Positions 20,570 to 35,443 of a stretch of DNA of 64,000 nt are shown here, one piece after another. The stretch's first letter is position 1; each line of letters opens with the position of its first letter. Source of the DNA: Kalmanozyma brasiliensis GHG001 (Eukaryota > Basidiomycota > Ustilaginomycetes > Ustilaginales); the NCBI RefSeq assembly GCF_000497045.1, contig NW_015961991.1, positions 62,812 to 126,811 on the forward strand, given 5' to 3'. Position numbers and translations under genes: made by a program. The notes under the pieces are model-generated. The model worked only from the letters and a program-made list of their open reading frames with translations. It ran no database searches and was not told the origin of the DNA.

Positions 20570-22360
20570 ATGTCGGTCGCAGAACTCAAAGCCAAAGGCA
20601 ACGCCGCCTTTGCGTCCAAGGACTACCAGACCGCCATCCAGGCCTACAACGATGCCATCGCTGCTGCTGCCTCGCCGGAAGACAATGTTCACGTTCTCTA
20701 CTCGAACCGCTCCGCCTGTTTCGCTGGACTGCGTGACTGGGACCACGCGCTCGAAGACGCCGAGGCGTGCATCAAGGCCAACCCCTCCTTCGCCAAGGGC
20801 TACGGTCGTAAGGGCGCTGCGCTGCACGGCGCACGCAAGCTCGAGGATGCCGTCGATGCGTACCACGCCGGTCTGCAGATGGCGCCCGAGGATGCGGGTC
20901 TGAAGAAGGGTCTCGCTGACGTTCAGCGCGCCGTCGAGAACGAGGCCGCCAACGGGCCCGGTCCGGAAGCCTCGCTGGGTCAGATGTTCAACGATCCTCA
21001 GCTGATCCCCAAGCTCAGCGCCAACCCCAAGACCGCCAAGCTGCTCTCCGACCCGAGCTTCATGGCCAAGCTCAAGTCGATCCAGGCCAACTCGCAGGAG
21101 GCACAGATGGCGTTCTCCGACCCGCGCATGATCCAGGTCATGGGTGTGCTCATGGGCATCGACTTGCAGGCGTTCGAGCGACCCGAGGGATCCGATGAGC
21201 TGCCGGCCGATCTCGAGAACCGTCGTGAAGACATCGAGAAGCAGACCGGTTCGTCGTCTTCCAAACCCGCCGCCTCTTCCTCTGCGTCCGATGTCGAGAT
21301 GAAGGACGCCAAGCCCTCCGCTCCCATCCCTGCCGAGCCAGAGGAGGAGGACGAAGAGGCGAAAGCCAAAGCCGCCGCCGACGCCGAAAAGGCCAAAGGA
21401 AACGCCCTCTACATGAAGCGCGACTTCGCCTCCGCCATCCCGCACTACCAAGCCGCCTGGGACACGCACAAAGACATCACGTACCTCAACAACCTCGGCG
21501 CCTGCTATTTCGAGCAGGGCAAGTACGACGAAGCGATCAAGGCGTGCGAGCAAGCCGTCGAAGAAGGTCGATCCATGCGGGCGGATTTCAAGCTGGTCGC
21601 CAAGGCCTATGGTCGAATCGGTACTGCGTATGCCAAGCAGGACAAGTTGGATCTGGCGATTGCGAACTACGAAAAGTCGTTGACGGAGCATCGGACGCCG
21701 GATGTGCTGGCCAAGCTTCGCGATGCGGAGAAGTTGCAGAAGGAGCGAACGAGGCAGGCGTACATCGACCCTGCCAAGGCCGAAGCGGAGCGTGCGAGGG
21801 GTAACGAGCTGTACAAGGCGGGCGATTTTCCTGGTGCAGTGGCTGCGTTTGGGGAAGCGATCAAGCGCGATCCGTCCGATCCTAGGGGTTACACCAACCG
21901 CGCTTCGGCATATACAAAGCTCGCTGCGCTCCCTGAAGCTCTCAAGGACGCAGAAGAGGCCATCAAGGTCGATCCCAAATTCGTCAAGGGTTACATCCGA
22001 AAAGCCAACGTGCTGTTCAGCATGAAGGAGTTCACCAAGGCCATGGAGGCTTGCCAGAAAGCCGAGACCGTCGACTCCGAGCAGGAAGGAGGCGCCAAGA
22101 ACGCAAGGGAGATCCAGGGCTTGTTGAGCAAGTGCATGAACGAGTTGTATTCGCAGAGGAGCGGCGAGAGCGAGGAGGAGACGCTCAAGAGGGCGATGCG
22201 CGATCCAGAGGTCGCTCAGATCATGCAGGATCCCGTCATGCAGAGCATTCTCCAGCAGGCTCAGGGCAACCCGGCGGCACTGCAGGAGCATATGAAGAGC
22301 CCCATCATCAGGGAGAAGGTGAACAAGCTTATTGCGGCGGGCATCATTCGCACTCGTTAG
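20570..22360 (+). CDS. STI1: Hsp70/Hsp90 co-chaperone Sti1 (Hop)
   Basis: 596 residues from MSVAELKAKGNAAFASKD, the standard start of the first TPR. Order of domains: TPR1 (about 1-110), first STI1/DP domain (about 140-200), an acidic linker with Lys/Ser/Glu, TPR2A (about 270-385), TPR2B (about 400-515) and second DP domain (about 540-590, AMRDPEVAQIMQDPVMQSIL). This is the full Hop layout. TPR1 and TPR2B bind the EEVD tail of Hsp70 and TPR2A that of Hsp90, passing clients between them in the cytosol. Codon use is strongly biased to C/G endings, fitting high expression. No intron is seen. Confidence 0.96.
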   Translation: MSVAELKAKGNAAFASKDYQTAIQAYNDAIAAAASPEDNVHVLYSNRSACFAGLRDWDHALEDAEACIKANPSFAKGYGRKGAALHGARKLEDAVDAYHAGLQMAPEDAGLKKGLADVQRAVENEAANGPGPEASLGQMFNDPQLIPKLSANPKTAKLLSDPSFMAKLKSIQANSQEAQMAFSDPRMIQVMGVLMGIDLQAFERPEGSDELPADLENRREDIEKQTGSSSSKPAASSSASDVEMKDAKPSAPIPAEPEEEDEEAKAKAAADAEKAKGNALYMKRDFASAIPHYQAAWDTHKDITYLNNLGACYFEQGKYDEAIKACEQAVEEGRSMRADFKLVAKAYGRIGTAYAKQDKLDLAIANYEKSLTEHRTPDVLAKLRDAEKLQKERTRQAYIDPAKAEAERARGNELYKAGDFPGAVAAFGEAIKRDPSDPRGYTNRASAYTKLAALPEALKDAEEAIKVDPKFVKGYIRKANVLFSMKEFTKAMEACQKAETVDSEQEGGAKNAREIQGLLSKCMNELYSQRSGESEEETLKRAMRDPEVAQIMQDPVMQSILQQAQGNPAALQEHMKSPIIREKVNKLIAAGIIRTR

Positions 22361-22512
22361 TGGGCTGGTGGGGTTCAGAAATGAATCATAATTTGTTACT
22401 CTACGTACGGTTTGAAGAGATGTGGAATCGTGTGTGTGATGCCTCTGTAAGGTGTTCCGTATCGACGTGGTCTAAGAGAACATGGCTTGGAGGGGACTTT
22501 TTGAGGGACTTC

Positions 22513-25500
22513 TCAGCTGAGGAAAGTGGAAGCGCCGGGATCGAGCCGTCCGGAACCGCCAATGTCCGACCACTCATCCGAGATGTTTCCCGCATCCTCC
22601 TCCTCGTCTTCCTCCGACTCTTGCTGTGTCGGCCCACTCCCGACCGTGCTCGCAGCGCTACCCTGTTTCGCCTGTGTCGCTGACCGTACTCCCTCGATCC
22701 GCGTATCCCTCTTCACCCGGCTCCTCGCGTAGTCGAGATCCCTGTAGATCGCCTTGACCGCATTCGCCACTCCATCCTCGCTCCTGATCTGCTCGCCCAG
22801 CTTCCTCGCCCGCTCGATCTGCTTGGTGTTTGTCGTGGCCATCACCAGCGCCGCCGCTAGCCCGTCCGCTGTCAGCTGGCGCACGCAACTGCCCACACCA
22901 AGACTCTCAATCTGCTGGCCCCAAAAGAACTGGTCTCCGAAATACGGCTTCACCACTGTTGGCAATCCGGCGCGGAGACTGGCGCCGAGTGTGCCGGCTC
23001 CGCCGTGATGGCACGCCGCATCGATCTGCGGGAACAGCCAGTCGTGCGGCACCGATGTCACTTGGAACACGTCTTCCGCCGCGGCAGCGTCGACAGCTGT
23101 CGAGCCTTTGGCAGAGAGCCGGTCGGACCAGCCTTTGGAGAGGATCGCGCAGACGCCGCTTTTCTGGACCGCCTGCAGCACGCATCGCGTCATAGCTTCA
23201 GCGTCTGGCACAACGATTGAGCCCCAGCCGATGTATACCAGCTTGCGCTTGCGCTCCCTCGCCCGCCGGATGAACGCAACCAGGTCCGCAGGCGGCTCCC
23301 ACTTCTTGCTCGACGAGTTGTCCGGGTTGTCGAGGAACCAGAACCCTGTCACGTGAATCCATTCGAACCAGTCGAGGGGTCGTGGCACCAGACTGGGGCT
23401 GAAGTTGTAGATGAACGGCACCTTGTGCTGCTCGAGCTTGTCAAAGTTGGTTGGCTTGAGACCGAGTAGGTTCTTGCGCCACCGATTAATTTGGAATGAA
23501 GAGGCGCGCCAGAACATCTGATCAAAGATGACGTAGGACATGTAGTTGTAGTTGCCGCCCGCCTTCTTGTTAGGTACGGCGAAAGCATGCGGATACGCGC
23601 GGGTGCGCGTCCAGGGCATGGTGAAAGCCCGGAAGTAGGGCACTTGCAGCGCTTCGGCGACATGAATACCTGCGATGGCGCTGGGACATTCGATGATCAC
23701 GTCGGATCCTTGACAAGCGCGCCAGGCGGATGCGAGGAGGTCGTCGAGCCAGTCGCGGAATCGGGTGACACCTTCGCGGAGGAAAGAGACGGTGAAGGTG
23801 CCGTTTTCGACGCAGATCCGCATCAGCTCGGCGGGGTCTCCACCAATTTCGCTGAACTCGATGCCATGGCCAAGGATCCAGTCACCAAACTCGGCGTGCG
23901 TCGCGATCCTGACACGGTGCCCGTCGGCTTGCAGTCCTTTGGCAAGCGCAATGTAAGGCTGGACATCGCCTCTCGATCCGATGGTCAGCATGGTGAACGT
24001 GAGTGGCGTGGTTGGAGCGAAGGACAGAATGCTGGAACCTTCGCCAATTTGAGATAGGTTGCCCGATTTGCTGCCCATCTTCGATCCCGTTTGCGAAAGC
24101 GACGAGGAATCGGCCGACGAAGTCATTGAATCCGTTGCCAGACCGTCGTTGATTCTTTCGCTGAGGTCGCGAAGCACGAGCGCGTTGGATCGCTCGCGAG
24201 TTGCTGCCTCACGGGAGGCTCGACTTCCTCGTCCTCCCTTTCCCAGCTCGAGCTGGTACTCGATCAATGACAGTAGCTCGTCGCGCCGATGGGCCGACGA
24301 GATCTCGATGAAGAGCTCTTCGTGGCCGCTAATGTTGATGACCATGCCGTGGTGACCAGGTCGAAAGGCAACATGCTTGGCCGCAGAGATGACATCTTGC
24401 AGAGGCACCAGCATGAGCGTTCGCCCCACCGTCTTTGCCGCAATGCCCGAAAAGCGGAACGCAAGGTGATGCTCGGCGACAAAGAATCTGCCAGCTACGG
24501 GCAAGACTCGATAGAGGTAGGCATGTGTGTGGCCAATGAGGCCCTCGTCCTCTCCGATGCCGAAGGTGTCTCGGAACTCTGCAGCAATGTTGGTATGGCT
24601 GCTTGCTTCCATCGCTTCCTCCTCTGTGTCAAGCATCGAGTAAGCGGACTGCGTTGAATAGATCGACTGCGACAGCTGATCGTCCTCCGTGTCGGTGTTG
24701 CTCGATTCGCCTCGGCTGACATCGTCGGCGCTCTTCTCGTCCGACCACTTCTCAAGCACTTTGCGGTGCCTTCTGGTGCCCGTCCCGCTGGTGGTCGCCT
24801 CTGCTCGGGTATCTGTCGAGCTGCTCTCGGAGGCGCGTCCCAATACCATGGCGGGCGCTTGCTTCAGCCAGTCAGGAATCGCCCATCCTCTGTCGGCTTC
24901 CTTCTGAACCTGGCCGAACATCGACGGTGGATCGGACACCGACGGCGAAGGCGGATATGTGTGGGATGATTCCATGGAAAGGCGATTCAGGAGCGCAGCG
25001 CGCGGCGTTGAAGATAGGATCGCGTCGTTGGAGCCATCTTGCGATTCACGTCGCTTGCCCATTGGTACAGCCATGGCAGCCGTTGGGGCAGATTCGCCCG
25101 AGATGGCTTTACTCTGCCTCGGACTGGAATCCGGAGCACCTGTAGCGTCGATGCGGGAGGTTTTATTCTGGTAGGCCTCGGGATCTGCTGCCTCTGCGAG
25201 CTGGGCAACACGTACCCTAGGTAGTGTCGGCACCTCTTCCAGCGACTTGCGAGAAGCCGTCAAGGCATGGGCGGCTCCAGTCGAGTCGCGGATGCTCAAC
25301 TTGGAGAAGCTGAGACCTGCCTCGCCAGCCTGCAAGGACGAGACCGAGCCTTTTCCGGCTTGGTCTAGAAGCGCGTTGAGGCCCGAGACAAAGGCGCTCG
25401 GCTTCGTGAGATGCAGGAAGTAGTATTCGTCGATCGAAAAGTCGCCAGCCTCGTCGACGACAGTGATGCAGACCATCTCTGTGCTGTCGACGGACAAGGT

Positions 25501-27156
25501 GGTTTCGACATTCATGATAGTCTCGAGCGGGATGCTGATGCGCACGCTTTCGCCTTGGTTCTGCGCGCGGAAGGTTTCCTTTTGTAGAGATGCGATCCAG
25601 GCGTCCCTACTTGCTTCGTCCTCGGTCAGGAACGTGAATTTGCGCGCTGGTGTGGTCACCTTGAAATGGTCCGTGTGATTGTCGGAAGGCTCGATCGCAG
25701 AGACCTTGCGCAGGTCGATGTGTCCTTGCGGGAAGTAGGGATCCCTGTCATTGCCGAACCAGCTGAGCTTGCCGCCTTTGAGCGATGCCCAGTGTTTGCT
25801 GAAACGATGTGTTCTGCGAGTGCGCTTGCCCAACATGCCGGTCCTGATCGTCTTTTCATCGCGCGAAGGAAGGTATGCATAGAAGCATACGTGGCTGCTC
25901 GTCAGATATAAGTGACCTTGGAGTAGCAGTGATCTGAAGAGCCAACAAGGCTGGGCGAGCAGAAGCGTCTCGGCCGCATCCAGCTGGAAGATATCCTTGA
26001 GCTGCCTTAGGAGGCGGTCGTGGTCCAGTTCGACGTTGTCAAACTCAGGCTCTGTTGGGGGCCGCGGATCAAGATACGGTCGTATCAAGTGCTGAATTGA
26101 GCCGTGATCGGTTCTCTGCTCTGCTTCCGAGAGATTGTGCTGATCCTGCAGGGATGTGCTATGTGCGTCTGTTGGATCTTGGTCAAAGGGGTTCGTGCCA
26201 CTCTGATGTTTGCCATTATCCTGAGCATCGTCGTTGTTATCGATACCGGAAGCGGAGGAAGCGACGGACGCAGACGTTGCGGTGTGGAGCTGAGATCGGA
26301 GGTTGGATGGTTTCTTGACACCTCGGCTCAAGGTCGAATCCCGCGACGATGGGATGATGTCGCTCTGGGTGAGCGAGATGCGCTTCTGCCGACTAGGACC
26401 AGGGCCGATGGTGGCCACCGAGCCATCCAAAGGCGAGTTGCTGCCTTGCGGCGTGGAGACATCGTCGGACGTTCCGTCTCGCGTCAAAGCCTGCAAACGT
26501 CCCTTGGCTGTGCGATCAAAGCTCTGCCGCCGAAGGTCAAGCTGTTGCGCTGAAAGTTCGTCTGCCGGTGCTCTCGTCTCGCGTCGATCCTCGTGCTCGT
26601 TCAACAAGGCTTCATTGTGTGGCTGGTCTGCAATGTTCGCATCCTCTGCATCGTCTTCGGTATAGCCTTCTCTGTCAGCCTCGAGGAATGTGCTTCCGAC
26701 GAGGCTGAGCATCTGCATCAGGCCCTGTGGTTCTGCATGGAAAGCGACGTCGGCAATGCTCGACTGCATCGCATCCAAATCAGAAGCAGAGGTCGACATT
26801 GCCGGATGTCGAGAGCTCGCTGATGCTGCATTGTGGAGAAGGACCGAGATGGACGGACTTGCAATGTCGGCATTGGTTGTGGGATCCAGGGCGGGCCTAC
26901 CGAGCTCTCGCGAGCCGGCCAGAGAGGAGATAGTCGAGTAGTTGCGAGGCGACCAAGCATCCAGTCGAGGAGCTGTAGGAAAAGGCGGTGTTTCGAGATC
27001 GGCGGTCTGAATGGCGGATAGTGGTGGATCAAGCTCGTTTTCGTCGGGCGCGAAAGGGTCTAGGTCGACTGTTGGCTTTTCGGATGCGCGTATCCTCTCG
27101 TCGGCGGCTGAGCTAGATACGAATCCAGACGGCGAGCCTGGTGGCGAGGCCGACAT
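22513..27156 (-). CDS. ATG26: sterol 3-beta-glucosyltransferase (Atg26/Ugt51)
   Basis: 1547 residues from the first ATG. The frame is open 13 codons further upstream but with no ATG. Order: disordered Ser/Asp-rich N-terminus (1-375), GRAM domain (about 385-435), PH domain (about 440-550), Ser-rich linker, second GRAM (about 855-960), and GT28/UGT catalytic part (about 1040-1450). The catalytic part starts with TIGSRGDVQPYIALAKGL and carries the UDP-sugar motif HHGGAGTLGASLRAGLP. It transfers glucose from UDP-glucose to ergosterol. In some fungi it is needed for pexophagy, and the GRAM/PH part senses phosphoinositides. The C-terminus ends in an acidic tail. All hallmark domains are present. 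Confidence 0.95.
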   Translation of the reverse strand: MSASPPGSPSGFVSSSAADERIRASEKPTVDLDPFAPDENELDPPLSAIQTADLETPPFPTAPRLDAWSPRNYSTISSLAGSRELGRPALDPTTNADIASPSISVLLHNAASASSRHPAMSTSASDLDAMQSSIADVAFHAEPQGLMQMLSLVGSTFLEADREGYTEDDAEDANIADQPHNEALLNEHEDRRETRAPADELSAQQLDLRRQSFDRTAKGRLQALTRDGTSDDVSTPQGSNSPLDGSVATIGPGPSRQKRISLTQSDIIPSSRDSTLSRGVKKPSNLRSQLHTATSASVASSASGIDNNDDAQDNGKHQSGTNPFDQDPTDAHSTSLQDQHNLSEAEQRTDHGSIQHLIRPYLDPRPPTEPEFDNVELDHDRLLRQLKDIFQLDAAETLLLAQPCWLFRSLLLQGHLYLTSSHVCFYAYLPSRDEKTIRTGMLGKRTRRTHRFSKHWASLKGGKLSWFGNDRDPYFPQGHIDLRKVSAIEPSDNHTDHFKVTTPARKFTFLTEDEASRDAWIASLQKETFRAQNQGESVRISIPLETIMNVETTLSVDSTEMVCITVVDEAGDFSIDEYYFLHLTKPSAFVSGLNALLDQAGKGSVSSLQAGEAGLSFSKLSIRDSTGAAHALTASRKSLEEVPTLPRVRVAQLAEAADPEAYQNKTSRIDATGAPDSSPRQSKAISGESAPTAAMAVPMGKRRESQDGSNDAILSSTPRAALLNRLSMESSHTYPPSPSVSDPPSMFGQVQKEADRGWAIPDWLKQAPAMVLGRASESSSTDTRAEATTSGTGTRRHRKVLEKWSDEKSADDVSRGESSNTDTEDDQLSQSIYSTQSAYSMLDTEEEAMEASSHTNIAAEFRDTFGIGEDEGLIGHTHAYLYRVLPVAGRFFVAEHHLAFRFSGIAAKTVGRTLMLVPLQDVISAAKHVAFRPGHHGMVINISGHEELFIEISSAHRRDELLSLIEYQLELGKGGRGSRASREAATRERSNALVLRDLSERINDGLATDSMTSSADSSSLSQTGSKMGSKSGNLSQIGEGSSILSFAPTTPLTFTMLTIGSRGDVQPYIALAKGLQADGHRVRIATHAEFGDWILGHGIEFSEIGGDPAELMRICVENGTFTVSFLREGVTRFRDWLDDLLASAWRACQGSDVIIECPSAIAGIHVAEALQVPYFRAFTMPWTRTRAYPHAFAVPNKKAGGNYNYMSYVIFDQMFWRASSFQINRWRKNLLGLKPTNFDKLEQHKVPFIYNFSPSLVPRPLDWFEWIHVTGFWFLDNPDNSSSKKWEPPADLVAFIRRARERKRKLVYIGWGSIVVPDAEAMTRCVLQAVQKSGVCAILSKGWSDRLSAKGSTAVDAAAAEDVFQVTSVPHDWLFPQIDAACHHGGAGTLGASLRAGLPTVVKPYFGDQFFWGQQIESLGVGSCVRQLTADGLAAALVMATTNTKQIERARKLGEQIRSEDGVANAVKAIYRDLDYARSRVKRDTRIEGVRSATQAKQGSAASTVGSGPTQQESEEDEEEDAGNISDEWSDIGGSGRLDPGASTFLS

Positions 27157-28082
27157 GGTTGTGGCGTATGTAATTCTGCGGGTTTCCGATGTCACCTGAC
27201 GTCGAGTGGTCCGGGGAGAAGCTTAGGTTGCTTAGAACTGGGAATCTGTTGGTCGATGTGGCATGTCGACGCGGATGGTGCGATGCAGTCAGAAGATCAG
27301 CGACACCTGTCTGAGGCTGTCTGCTGCTCCTGCGCGGTCGAAGTGGAAATGAGATCCGGGATGTGAGTGGGGCGATGGAGCGAAAGGTCAGGATCGTGAG
27401 CAGGTACGAAGTCGCTGTCGAGAAGAGGCAGAGCTGTGCGAATGCGGATACGGATACGGGCGGGCCTCACCGGAGGATGATGAGGCGAGAGGAGACCCTG
27501 AAGAGTGAAGACGATGGTGAGTCTCTGTCGAGGTCCGAGTGGATGGGCGCAGCAAAGAAGCTGAGTCGCCTTGGATGGGCCGATTGTGTGTGAATGAACA
27601 GAAGGAGGGCAGAGTGATATGTGTGAAGGAGAAAGAGGAGAGAGAGAGTGGGGAGCAAGCGTGCTTAGCTTGCTGCAGGGTCCTGGTGCATGGATCACGC
27701 CTCATAGACTCGCTTTTTGATAATTTCAAGCGCTAACCGCCTTGAGAGAGCGGCGTGAGAGCCAAACTGAGCCTCGCTCGGAGTTGAAAGGGCCGTGGAT
27801 CGACGATCAGATCTAGCCCCGATACAAATTTTGGATTTGACGCACGCTTCAGACTTTTTTGGTCTTTCGACTGAAACCTCCAACTTTGCTTGCTCCATCG
27901 ACTCGACCATCAGCTGGCGACCGCAACCAGCAGGGCGGTATCGCAGCGACTGTCACCCCGGACGCTCCACCGACAAACGATCACGGTCGCTCTTCTCCAT
28001 CAGCCTCGGTCGTCCAACCTGGACTCGGTACCGACGGAGCAGCAGGTATATATCAGTCACACGATCCTTTTGAAGCCCTGCC
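27157..28082. promoter_or_regulatory. divergent promoter region ATG26 / RPC31
   Basis: 926 bases between divergent start codons. A GA-rich tract at about 27600-27660 reads as a CT-rich leader for ATG26 on the minus strand. A TATATA-containing stretch lies about 35 bases before the RPC31 ATG. No other gene is seen. Confidence 0.5.
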
Positions 28083-28706
28083 ATGTCCAGAGGCGGACGC
28101 GGTGGCTTCGGCCGCGGCGGTGGTAGAGCTGGCGCAGGCTCCAACTTGCCACCCATGGGACTCAGCTTCCAAGAACTCGGCAGTCTCGACAAGACGCCCT
28201 CCAAACTCTACCCTGAACCGCCCACAGTGCCACGTATGGAGAGGCCAGACGACAAAGAGCTTCGATACGCATCTTACCAGCTCATGTATCTGCAAGAGCA
28301 AAAGACTTCCGCATACTGGCCCACGCTAGAACAGCGAAAGCAAGGAGAGCTCACTCGCTTCTCCGATCGATACCGTCCCGAAGCGCAGGACCTGCCTTCG
28401 CTCAAATCCATCAATCTGCAGAAAGAGGTCTTCCCTAGAGGTCTCTGGGATAGCTTCATGGAGGGCGAGACCAAGCGAGAGGAGCAGAAAGCGAAGAAAG
28501 CGGCTCGTCGCAAGATCAACTGGGAGTCGATCGATCTCGAGGACCGCGCCGGTGCCGAAGACGACATTGGCGAAGCCTCGTCCGAGCCCGAGGACCTCGG
28601 CGACTACGAGGACGAGGTGGACGATGACTATGGCGAAAACTACTTTGACAACGGCGAGGACGACGACATGGGCGATGACGACGGAGGCGAGCCAGCTTAC
28701 GATTAG
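28083..28706 (+). CDS. RPC31: RNA polymerase III subunit Rpc31 (RPC7)
   Basis: 207 residues. Starts with an Arg/Gly-rich tail (SRGGRGGFGRGGGRAG), then NLPPMGLSFQELGS, a helical middle with repeated Lys/Glu/Arg (EGETKREEQKAKKAARRKIN), and a C-terminal third made almost only of Asp, Glu, Gly and Tyr. The Gly/Arg start, 'PPMGLSF' segment and acidic tail are the layout of Rpc31/RPC7, a specific subunit of RNA polymerase III in the Rpc82-Rpc34-Rpc31 initiation subcomplex. Length fits. A nuclear role in 5S and tRNA transcription follows from the family. Single exon. Confidence 0.85.
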   Translation: MSRGGRGGFGRGGGRAGAGSNLPPMGLSFQELGSLDKTPSKLYPEPPTVPRMERPDDKELRYASYQLMYLQEQKTSAYWPTLEQRKQGELTRFSDRYRPEAQDLPSLKSINLQKEVFPRGLWDSFMEGETKREEQKAKKAARRKINWESIDLEDRAGAEDDIGEASSEPEDLGDYEDEVDDDYGENYFDNGEDDDMGDDDGGEPAYD

Positions 28707-29096
28707 TCGCCCCTTCCCATGCTCAGCAAGTCGAGCTTTGGCCTTGCCTTCCCTTCGCATCTCCCTTCTGTATCACCAGCATCTGTACTTGTACCGGCAT
28801 CTTTCAATCCGCACCACACTGCATTCTTGTCAACGCAGACACTTACACTTTACTGTGACTCTGAAGAGCTTGAGGCGAAATCGAGCTTGATCGTCGAAAA
28901 AGGTGAGGCATGTTACGCCGCTTTTACTCCGGCCTTTTGCACGGCGAATTGGGCCGCGGTGGAGGCAAAATGGGCGTGTTTGCCCCGTTTTGAGAAGGAA
29001 AGACTTCGCACAGACGACATCAACCTGGCTTGCTTCTGTCCAACACCATCACCATTGACAGTTCCCTTCTGCTTCGAACAGCAGCTTCACGACACG
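28707..29096. other. intergenic RPC31 / HEM2
   Basis: 390 bases with the RPC31 3' flank and the HEM2 promoter. No gene recognised. Confidence 0.4.
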
Positions 29097-35443
<6,347 letters not shown>
